A stretch of 7,900 bases of DNA from JBNJEM01 sp051745935 (GTDB lineage: Bacteria > Planctomycetota > Planctomycetia > Pirellulales > Pirellulaceae). Under the pieces are notes generated by a model that saw nothing but the letters and a program-made list of their open reading frames with translations, was not told the DNA's origin and searched no databases. The stretch's first letter is position 1. The number at the start of each line of letters is the position of its first letter. A program made the translations under genes and the position numbers. The stretch covers positions 1 through 7,900 of the forward strand of contig JBNJEM010000367.1 of the NCBI GenBank assembly GCA_051745935.1, given 5' to 3'. Shown here in pieces: positions 1 through 6,018 of this stretch.

Positions 1-18
1 AAACAGAAACAGAAACAG
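1..18. repeat. AAACAG hexamer tandem repeat at window edge
   Basis: Three perfect AAACAG units start at the first base, so the array may continue to the left of the window. In frame 1 they read Lys-Gln repeats followed by a short open stretch ending at a TAG at 40-42. This could be the last codons of an upstream gene, but 14 codons are too few to call it coding. A simple-sequence repeat is all that can be supported. Confidence 0.6.
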
Positions 19-129
19 ATGCCGATGGCGGATGTTCATTAGAAGGTGGCGACGGCTTGATCGCCTGGCGTCTGAAGTCGCGTAGCGACGACGCGCGGTA
101 ACCGCCCCTTCGCGACTCGAGGGACTGGT

Positions 130-232
130 ATATTTCAGGCGGTTGGACTTTTCCGGGTGGAAAGCTGTCCGACGCAAGCCGTCCTCCCGTCGGTCGGACT
201 CGCAGCGGAGACAGTCATCCGCGACGGGTATA
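130..232 (-). repeat. 103-bp dispersed repeat, copy 1 (inverted)
   Basis: The reverse complement of this stretch matches 2597-2700, 5554-5656 and 7798-7900 over its whole length with only scattered substitutions. This copy lies in the opposite orientation to the other three. Landmarks are the TTTCC-ACCC-GGAAA hairpin and, on the opposite strand, the arms GTCCGAC and GTCGGAC, which pair perfectly over 7 bp in this copy alone. Its right end reads into TATAAT at 229-234 on the plus strand, a perfect -10 hexamer. No gene lies inside. Short open frames across it are a by-product of the repeat. A small mobile element without a transposase, or a structured RNA, are both possible. Confidence 0.9.
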
Positions 233-304
233 ATTTGCAACGCGCTGGCAATGGAACGGGGAGTTCCTTCTGTACTGCTCGCCGCGATGAAACCGTAGCC
301 CCAT

Positions 305-328
305 GCCGAGGCCGAGGCCGAGGCCGAG
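305..328. repeat. GCCGAG tandem repeat, four units
   Basis: Four perfect consecutive GCCGAG hexamers lie in non-coding DNA downstream of repeat copy 1. No gene is associated. It is a simple-sequence tract likely to vary in length between strains. Confidence 0.7.
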
Positions 329-588
329 GTCTCTTGCTTGACAGGCTCGTTTTGGGTCGATCAAATGGACGCGGAATGGCGGCAGCTCGAATCCATACGG
401 GCCAACGGATAAAGTGTTACGTTTTTCCCACGTTCCTCACCGGTGGCTACTGGCTTGGTGCCGAGCCGAGGGCTACAATGGCACGCGGAATTGCAACGGT
501 CAACGCTTGGCAATCGCGGGCAACGCAAAAAAACCGGGTAGCCGTTCACGGGTGCCGCTACACGGCCTGGACACAGGCGCCCGCATGG

Positions 589-704
589 ATGCCACGGGCT
601 TGTCCCGTGGTGGTTCACGCTCGCCGCTACAAACTGGTCAGAACGACTACTCCTGGCCGTCGGTAGCGTGGAACGTAACGGACCACGGGACAAGCCCGTG
701 GCAT
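589..704. repeat. 116-bp element with 23-bp inverted arms, each arm a hairpin
   Basis: The arms at 589-611 and 682-704 are perfect reverse complements over 23 bp. Each arm is also a palindrome: CCACGGG-CTTGT-CCCGTGG on the left and CCACGGG-ACAAG-CCCGTGG on the right. The 70-bp interior shows no coding pattern. There is no T-run after either hairpin, so a simple Rho-independent terminator is unlikely. The symmetric layout resembles a small non-autonomous mobile element or a paired palindromic repeat. A weaker flanking pair (538-552 with 775-789, 14 of 15 bases) surrounds it. Confidence 0.75.
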
Positions 705-816
705 TTGCACCTGGCAAAACTCTCCTTCAAAACGTGCAACGGAAGTGCGAACGTCCGCGGATATCGGTCTCTTGCCCGTGAACGGTTACGTATTCAAACA
801 GGCGGCGGAGGTGCTC

Positions 817-975
817 GTGAAAAAGCAGCGATCCAATGGAAAGGAACCGGGCCCCATTGTCGACAAGCTTCGCCAGGCACATGACGGAACCGACAGTGAG
901 GCAACGCAGGGACGGATCGAGCGCCTGCTGGAGATTCTTACCGATTCTCCTGCAAATCGTTCCTTAGAGTGGTGA
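817..975 (+). CDS. possible 52-aa small protein, function unknown
   Basis: A GTG at 817 lies 5 bases after a GGAGG at 807-811 and opens a frame of 52 residues to TGA. The frame stays open upstream to a GTG at 745, but that start has no usable ribosome binding site. The product is charged and looks soluble, with a likely amphipathic helix near LRQAHDG and again at RIERLLEILTDS. There is no signal peptide or membrane segment, and I do not recognise a family. It sits alone in repeat-rich DNA about 180 bases before the next start. It could be a real small gene, the end of a decayed longer gene, or chance. Confidence 0.33.
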   Translation: MKKQRSNGKEPGPIVDKLRQAHDGTDSEATQGRIERLLEILTDSPANRSLEW

Positions 976-1121
976 AAGCTTTCCGTCGAACAACGCGCTG
1001 CCGCGAACGCTTAGCAACGGTTCAAGGATAACTTGCCCATTTCGCGGGCCTGAAGAGGCCTTTTCTTCGGCGTGGGTTCTCCCGGGACGTTGAACTCGGC
1101 CGAATATCGAGGCCGCAGAGG

Positions 1122-1130
1122 TGCTATACT
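1122..1130 (+). promoter_or_regulatory. candidate extended -10 promoter for the Tat-signal gene
   Basis: TG-C-TATACT matches the extended -10 form (TGnTATAAT) at five of six core bases plus the TG. It is about 28 bases before the ATG at 1159, giving a short leader that contains the AAGGAG ribosome binding site at 1145-1150. No good -35 lies at 16-18 bp, which extended -10 promoters tolerate. This is inference from sequence only. Confidence 0.4.
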
Positions 1131-1158
1131 GAACCGTTTAGGAAAAGGAGACCGGACG

Positions 1159-1713
1159 ATGGGCGGACGCACGTATGACAAAAGGGTTCAAACCCGCCGA
1201 TGTTTTCTTATACAAACAGGCACGGTCGCGGCGCTGTTTCCGGCCGGTGCGATGTCCACCGTTTGGTCGTCTGAAAGCGGCGCGTCGGCCGTGCTGCCGC
1301 CGGTTTCCGAGGAAACACTGCGGCGATATGGGAAGCAGCCGGTGGTGGACTGGTTGCGCTGTCCCCGGTTCTACACGAAAGACAATCGGCGGGACACGAG
1401 CCAACTAGAGATCCGTAAACCGGGCGATATCGCGCGGTTGGTACATCGCATTGCTGACAACGGTGGGACGGTGTTGCGACAGGCGGTGTACTGGGGCGGG
1501 GACGCGTACTATCAAAGTCGAGTGGCGACGCACGCGCCTGGGCTGGGGAAGCTGGACTATCTGCGCGAGGCGTTGGACGCCGCGGGGGAGCGAGGCATCA
1601 AGGTCTTTGCTTACATGAATCCACGCCTGCTGGAGACGGATACGCCACTGTATCCAAAGTTCACCATCCGCGACCACGCGACGGATTCCACTGCTCGGGA
1701 ATCGTGTACTTGA
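1159..1713 (+). pseudogene. Tat-signal glycoside-hydrolase-like protein, 3'-truncated
   Basis: The ATG at 1159 is chosen because AAGGAG precedes it by 8 bases and it puts a signal peptide at the N terminus. TRRCFL (residues 12-17) fits the twin-arginine consensus and is followed by a hydrophobic stretch to about residue 35. The mature part resembles the first strands of (beta/alpha)8-barrel glycosidase-like proteins: a helix near 88-100, GGTVLRQAVYWGGDAYYQS (102-120), a helix near 131-145, then GIKVFAYMNP (146-155), typical of a barrel strand carrying active-site residues. The frame stops at residue 184 after YPKFTIRD, where family members normally continue for several hundred residues. The last residues lie over the end of the convergent gene. 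The domain assignment is from motif resemblance. The export signal and start are intact, so a short product could still be made, but it would lack the catalytic half. Confidence 0.6.
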
Positions 1714-2467
1714 CTACCGCTTTGTCCTCCCCCACGTCTACCCCGCCCAATCGAGGCGTCCAAACCCAGGTCCATTGACGCAGCTGGGCTTTTCCCATCA
1801 ATACCCGGTCCAGCACCCGTGTCCGTTTCTCCTTTGCCCACCCCCCGTAGTTGTTGGTGAATTGCCACACTTCATGTCGCAGCGTCGCCACCTGTTCACC
1901 ATACTGGCCATCATAGCTCGTCGGTTTGTCGCGCAGCAGTTGCACCAGGACGCGCACCCTCTTCTCGTTGCCTGACATATAGAGGGGCGTGACTTTGTTC
2001 TCGTAGTGGCGGGATTGAGCGATATCCGACTCGATTGTCTCGCGGACGTCGGGTGGCACGTTCCCCTCGTGTTCGAGAAACTCATCAAATTCCAGCACCG
2101 GCGGGTAGTGAAATCCCTCGATCCGCACGCGGTCCCGCAGCAAGATAATGAGATCGTACGTAGCGGGCGGCAAGTCGGAGAAGACCCAGCGCCCTGGACC
2201 TGCTCGCGTGGCCGTGGCGGTAAAACGCGGTGCACTGATTTTGGCCTTCGGATCCACCGGCGCTCGTGGATTGCCATCCCGATCCCACCGATTGACCACG
2301 CCGACGCGCGCCACGTCCTTTGAATTCTTCAACACCACCGTCAGTGCCCCGGCTCGCACATCCGGCGCGGCCAAGAGGTGTGTCCCCAGCCATAGTGCCA
2401 GAAGCCAGTGCCAAAAAAGGGGGGTCCGGCCACACGGCCGAGAGAGTCGCTTTCGTTGAAAAGGCAT
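1661..2467 (-). CDS. secreted hypothetical protein with carboxypeptidase-regulatory-like domain
   Basis: The product is 268 aa from the ATG at 2467, which has GGAGG 5 bases upstream; an in-frame ATG four codons earlier lacks one. Residues 1-39 form a signal peptide: a basic N-region, a hydrophobic core LFWHWLLALWLG, and cleavage likely after VRA. Residues 40-109 look like a small beta-sandwich of the carboxypeptidase-regulatory type, ending in WVFSDLPPATYDLIIL, close to the usual F-x-DLPPGTYdL signature (Ala replaces Gly). The rest is charged and helical, with VRVLVQLLRDK and a Trp-rich segment WTWVWTP near the end. No catalytic motif is visible. It probably acts outside the cytoplasm, role unknown. 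Repeat copy 2 lies about 130 bases upstream with its TATAA box facing this gene. The 3' end overlaps the truncated hydrolase by 53 bases. Confidence 0.72.
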   Translation of the reverse strand: MPFQRKRLSRPCGRTPLFWHWLLALWLGTHLLAAPDVRAGALTVVLKNSKDVARVGVVNRWDRDGNPRAPVDPKAKISAPRFTATATRAGPGRWVFSDLPPATYDLIILLRDRVRIEGFHYPPVLEFDEFLEHEGNVPPDVRETIESDIAQSRHYENKVTPLYMSGNEKRVRVLVQLLRDKPTSYDGQYGEQVATLRHEVWQFTNNYGGWAKEKRTRVLDRVLMGKAQLRQWTWVWTPRLGGVDVGEDKAVVKYTIPEQWNPSRGRGW

Positions 2468-2596
2468 GGCATCCTCCATTTCAATTCAAAGCCCATGGCA
2501 AAACGATTCAGGTTTCCCGCCATCCAAGAAGGTATGGAAGCGGAAGCCAGATTCCGTTGAACGCTGTTACTTTTGCATGCGTCGCCGCAGGCAGCT

Positions 2597-2700
2597 TATA
2601 CCGGTCGCGGATGACTTTCTTCGCCGCGAGTCCGACCCACGGGAGGACGGCTTGCCTCGGGCAGCTTTCCACCCGGAAAAACCCAATCGCCTGAAACATA
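2597..2700 (+). repeat. 103-bp dispersed repeat, copy 2
   Basis: It runs from TATACCGGTCGCGG to CGCCTGAAACATA and fills most of the gap between the secreted protein gene and the transporter gene, ending 11 bases short of the transporter stop. It keeps the TTTCC-ACCC-GGAAA hairpin, but the distal CCGAC stem is weakened (CCTCGGG instead of CGTCGGG). On the minus strand its end reads GGTATAAG, a possible -10 facing the secreted protein gene. As it directly follows the transporter stop, it would also be in that gene's 3' untranslated RNA. Confidence 0.92.
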
Positions 2701-2711
2701 ATCGGCGCCTC

Positions 2712-3557
2712 TTACGGTTGTTCATGCGAGTGGGGATAGGGTTCCAAGTGGACCAAAACATCGCGCAGGCAGGCAAACTCCTGGATGAGCTTCTCCTTGA
2801 CGACATGGCCGATGCGGTGACCGTCTTCCACACTAAGCTGGGCATCGACCTGGATGTGAATGTCCACCAAGTATTCCACGCCGGTCTTTCGCACCCAGAG
2901 TTTGTCGACGCCGCGCACCTGGGAAACCTCCGTGGCCCGCTCACGCACGCGTTGGACGAGTTCCGAATCAGCCTGCGGATCCAACAGCTCGCTCACGCTG
3001 TTTCGAAACAGTTCGATCCCGGACCAGACAATCGCGACCACGACAACCAATGCGGTCACCACATCCGCCCCCGCGTACGCCGGCCCCCCCCAGCGGACGA
3101 CGCCCAATCCGACCAAGACCGACAGCGAACACATGGCATCGCTGCGGTGATCCCAGGCATTGGCGATAATCACCGACGACTTGGTGCGCCGTCCCACTCG
3201 CAATTTGTAGTCGTAGAGGACTAACTTGATCACCACGTTGCCCCCCGCAATCCAAAGCGTCCAGACAGGCGGAAGCTGCTGGTGGATCCCCGACCGAGTG
3301 ATCGCTTCCCAACCGACGAACAGCGCCGAAACAATGATGAGCAAGGCGACGTTCGAGGCGGCCACCGCCTCGGCCCGCGTATGGCCATAGGGGTGCTCTT
3401 CGTCCGGCGGGCGTTGAGCATACCAGAGGCCCCCAATGACCACCAAGGAGGTCAATGAATCACCGAGCGAATTGACGGCATCGGAGATCAGAGCGAAGGA
3501 GCTTCCGACAATTCCACCGACGAGCTTCACGATGCCCAGACTCAGATTGATGGCCAA
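2712..3557 (-). CDS. cation diffusion facilitator (CDF) family metal efflux transporter
   Basis: An inner-membrane divalent metal/proton antiporter of the CDF family, which exports Zn, Fe, Mn or Co. Numbering is from the TTG at 3557. Visible features are SDAVNSLGD (25-33) with metal-site positions N29 and D33 in TM2, the conserved loop HPYGHTRAEA (55-64), AWDHRSDAMCS (134-144) with D136 and D140 in TM5, and a C-terminal cytoplasmic domain (about 205-277) with VDIHIQVDAQLSVEDGH and VLVHLEPYPHSH. Six membrane segments are expected. TTG 3557 is the only standard start, but it begins inside TM1. The frame is open upstream to 3740 and encodes YRHVTRAALLG just before, as CDF proteins should. The real start is therefore probably upstream, for example the ATT at 3696-3698, which has AAGGA before it (328 aa). 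Metal specificity is not certain. Confidence 0.9.
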   Translation of the reverse strand: MAINLSLGIVKLVGGIVGSSFALISDAVNSLGDSLTSLVVIGGLWYAQRPPDEEHPYGHTRAEAVAASNVALLIIVSALFVGWEAITRSGIHQQLPPVWTLWIAGGNVVIKLVLYDYKLRVGRRTKSSVIIANAWDHRSDAMCSLSVLVGLGVVRWGGPAYAGADVVTALVVVVAIVWSGIELFRNSVSELLDPQADSELVQRVRERATEVSQVRGVDKLWVRKTGVEYLVDIHIQVDAQLSVEDGHRIGHVVKEKLIQEFACLRDVLVHLEPYPHSHEQP

Positions 3558-3698
3558 TCCGAGCAGCGCGGCCCGGGTGACATGGCGGTAAATCGGACGT
3601 GGCGAAGAACCGTTGCTCCAATCGACCCCCTCTAGTCCCAGATCTTCCGATTTCGGGCTCTTATCGGCTGTCGAGCTTTTCGAGGTATTCGTGTTAAT

Positions 3699-4046
3699 GG
3701 CTGGTCCTTGGGCAAACGCAAAGAAATAGAATACCCGTCGCTAAACTTGTGAGCGTTCGGACACCAGAAGTCTCACGGCTCCCGCCACACCGTGCGGTAC
3801 ATTTCCGGGATTTTCATCAGCCCCGCCCCGGGCCCGATCGCAAGCCCCCATGCAAGCGGGCAGGCCAGTATTCTAAAGGGAGGTCTCGCGCAAAGGCAGG
3901 CCCCGGGCTGATGAAAAGTTCGTAACACTTTAGCCGTCTGAAGTATCGTCGCGTCAACTTGCCCACATCCCGAGGGGTTGAGCAAGCCAGTCACAACCTG
4001 TGTTTTCTCCACCCGCCAGCGGCCGCCCCACGTTCGGGACATGTAT
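3699..4046. other. intergenic gap between transporter and truB
   Basis: No convincing gene is seen. The gap lies between two minus-strand genes, so it is downstream of truB and upstream of the transporter. It holds the inverted repeat described separately at 3811-3917. The minus-strand frame of the transporter remains open through 3699-3740 before a stop at 3741-3743. An 89-codon open frame at 3773-4042 (-) shows no domain and spans the inverted repeat, so I do not call it. Confidence 0.5.
3811..3917. repeat. inverted repeat with 13-bp perfect arms
   Basis: TTTTCATCAGCCC at 3811-3823 and GGGCTGATGAAAA at 3905-3917 are perfect reverse complements separated by 81 bases. Next to them lie further GC-rich complementary bases (CCCGGGCC and GGCCCCGGG). 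Because the arms begin with four T and end with four A, either strand could form a very large hairpin followed by a short U-run, but the 81-base loop argues against an ordinary terminator. A small mobile element or an mRNA structure in the truB-transporter gap are alternatives. Confidence 0.6.
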
Positions 4047-4925
4047 TCAGGACATCGACCGGCGGGGAAAAAAGCGATGCGGCTTGAGTTTTCCTTTGGT
4101 AACCGGCGCCACCAACGCGATCAAATCGCCCGCGGGATTGACGGCGGCGGCCAGTTCACGATCAGCCGGCAGCGTGCCTTCGATGAACTGGCCGTTTCCC
4201 AGCCGTTCGGTCTCCTCGATATTCACCTGGATCCGCGGCAAATGCTGCACGGCAAGCGTGGCGGGCAGCATTTGCTTTTGAATGCTCTGTAAAGAGAGCT
4301 CATCCAATTCGATGGCTTGGTTTGCGAAGAACGGGCCAATGGCGGTTCGCCGAAGACTCGACATCACCGCGGCGGACCCCAATGCTTCGGCTATATCCCG
4401 TCCCAGTGACCGCACGTACGTGCCCGAGCTACAGGTTATGTTCAACACCAGTTCCGGGTACTGGTAATTCAGGAGCTCTAGCCGATCAATGGTTACCGGG
4501 CGTGGTTCGAGACGCACGCGCTCGCCGCGCCGCGCTCGCGAATAGGCCCGCTGCCCTTTGACCTTCAACGCCGAGAAAGCGGGCGGGCGTTGCATAATCC
4601 GACCGTGGAATTGGCGCAGGACCTCTTGAAGCTGGGCCGGTGTTGGCCGCGGCGGGGCAGCCAATTCGACGACATCCCCGTCGGCGTCCTCAGTCGCGCT
4701 CCAACATCCCAATTGGAAGGTGGCGAGGTAAGTCTTCGGCAACTGCTGAATGAACGGGTTTAGCCGAGTGGCTGGCCCCACGCAAACCACCAACACGCCG
4801 GTGGCCATCGGATCAAGCGTACCGGCATGGCCCACTTTGCGCGGTCGGATCAACCGCTGAACGCGATCCACGACGTCCCGTGATGTCAGACGGGGAGGCT
4901 TGTCGATATTCAGCAATCCAAACAT
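4047..4925 (-). CDS. truB: tRNA pseudouridine(55) synthase TruB
   Basis: Converts uridine-55 in the T-loop of tRNAs to pseudouridine, in the cytoplasm, and also acts as a tRNA folding chaperone. All TruB motifs are present: LLNIDKPPRLTS (4-15), GHAGTLDPMATGVL (32-45) with the catalytic Asp at 38, KTYLA (64-68) with the conserved active-site Tyr 66, RPPAFSALKVKGQRAY (113-128), and CSSGTYVRSLGRDIAEALG (165-183) with the conserved Arg and Asp. The C-terminal 60 residues form the short PUA-like domain, with the late GKLKPHRFFP segment. At 292 aa it is a normal bacterial length and looks intact. The ATG at 4925 has a GAGG just upstream. In many bacteria truB follows infB and rbfA; here there is no gene for over 1 kb upstream, so it likely has its own promoter. 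Confidence 0.97.
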   Translation of the reverse strand: MFGLLNIDKPPRLTSRDVVDRVQRLIRPRKVGHAGTLDPMATGVLVVCVGPATRLNPFIQQLPKTYLATFQLGCWSATEDADGDVVELAAPPRPTPAQLQEVLRQFHGRIMQRPPAFSALKVKGQRAYSRARRGERVRLEPRPVTIDRLELLNYQYPELVLNITCSSGTYVRSLGRDIAEALGSAAVMSSLRRTAIGPFFANQAIELDELSLQSIQKQMLPATLAVQHLPRIQVNIEETERLGNGQFIEGTLPADRELAAAVNPAGDLIALVAPVTKGKLKPHRFFPRRSMS

Positions 4926-6018
4926 TTTTCCTCGTTGTCTTCCGAGTTCTCATCCGTGGCTTGTGATCCGGGTGGAGAACATGCCTGAAGATCCCCGCCG
5001 AGCCGGCGCGCAACGTGGCTGCATGGCTTCCGGCGCTCAGACGGCTAACGAAGCCTTAACAAACCAGAGCGGTGTCCCAAAAACCAGGGGCGTATTCAAA
5101 GCGAAACCCAGTTTTGTCACTGAAATCCCCCTCGCTGCCGATCGCGAAACAAACGCCGCCAACCCCAAAGCCAGACAGTAAAACGCACCATTTGCAGAGC
5201 GGTGTTGAGCACGAGGACCGCCGATCGGAAAAACCGATGCCTTCACGCCAACCTCCCAGCCTCCCAACCTTCACACCCGTGTATACTAGCTCCCCTTCGC
5301 CCGCCTGCATACCGTCGCGCCGAGGTAATGACACGCTCTAACAACCGGGACCAAAACCTTGTGCGCTCTCACGGCCGAAAAACTCGGGTGGCACGCTACG
5401 CCGTGAACCAAATGGGGCAATTCAACCTCAAATACAAGTGTCTCGTGGAGTTTCTGGGGGCACCAGCGACTGCGCCGGCAATGCAGAGCAGGCAAGTGCT
5501 AGCGTTGCTTGCATCTTGCAACGGCCCCGAAGTGCGAGATTCGGAAATCTCTTTATACCGGTCGCGGATGACTTTCTCCGCCGCGAGTCCGACCAACGGG
5601 AGGACGGCCTGCGTCGGGCGGCTTTCCACCCGGAAAAATCCAACCGCCTGTAATATATTTCCAGGGCGAAGCGAACTCGAGTGGTTTTATGGCATGGCTT
5701 CAAGGTCCGCGCGGCTGGAATAGCGTGAGAAAAGACCGGCCCGTCATCGGCTGCTTGCCAGTACCCACCCCCGTTGCTGCTCCCGCGCATTGTCCCAATG
5801 GCTTTCCCACCACGCTTGGGCCGTCGAAGAGGCCTCCCCCAATCTGTGTAGCAGAATTCACGACGTCAAGATCATGGGAAGTAGGAATAGGCGCGATCGC
5901 ACGATTGCAGACAATGAAGTACTCGCACGGCGTCGGTTCGCCTACCGAGATCGCCAGTACGGACGGATATCGAATCATCCATGGGTTCAAGGGGCGACAA
6001 CAGAGAAAGGATAACAAC
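4926..6018. other. 1.1-kb divergent intergenic region, no convincing gene
   Basis: It separates truB (-) from the sigma-54 activator (+), so it should carry both promoters. I see no strong pair. TATACT at 5282-5287 is the best -10-like hexamer, without a -35. A small palindrome ATCGG-AAAAA-CCGAT is at 5224-5238. A pyrimidine-rich stretch with CCTCCCA twice lies at 5250-5268. Repeat copy 3 is at 5554-5656. Open frames on either strand (for example 5037-5267 minus and 5202-5723 plus) lack ribosome binding sites or family motifs and overlap one another. The frame of the activator is open back to 5689, but the part before 6019 has low-complexity, Pro-rich content and no domain. Confidence 0.5.
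5554..5656 (+). repeat. 103-bp dispersed repeat, copy 3
   Basis: It has the same boundaries as the other copies: TATACCGGTCGCGG at the left and CCGCCTGTAATAT at the right. It lies in the truB-activator gap, about 360 bases before the activator start. The hairpin TTTCC-ACCC-GGAAA is intact, and the GTCCGAC/GTCGGGC stem pairs with one G-U wobble. On the minus strand its end reads GGTATAAAG, facing truB from about 630 bases away. Confidence 0.93.

Noticed and set aside
406..421. CGGATAAAGTGTTACG matching the reverse complement of 3921-3936 in 15 of 16 bases
   Set aside because: A single match of this length is close to what chance gives in a window of this size, and the flanks do not match.
479..496. 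Sigma-54 -24/-12 promoter TGGCACG-N5-TTGCA
   Set aside because: The spacing between the GG and GC elements is one base too long, and this spacing is strict for sigma-54; no gene starts just downstream.
157..666. A 169-codon open frame beginning in repeat copy 1, and similar frames starting MES(C/R)PxQAVLP in other copies
   Set aside because: The shared N-terminal sequence comes from the 103-bp repeat itself, the downstream parts are unrelated to each other, and none has a suitable ribosome binding site. They are repeat-derived artefacts.
5037..5267. Minus-strand frame with two hydrophobic stretches
   Set aside because: There is no clear ribosome binding site, other frames overlap it with equal openness, and nothing resembles a known membrane protein.
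5893..5900. GCGATCGC palindrome upstream of the activator
   Set aside because: It is a single occurrence of a GC-rich palindrome in GC-rich DNA; no pattern of repeats supports a site.
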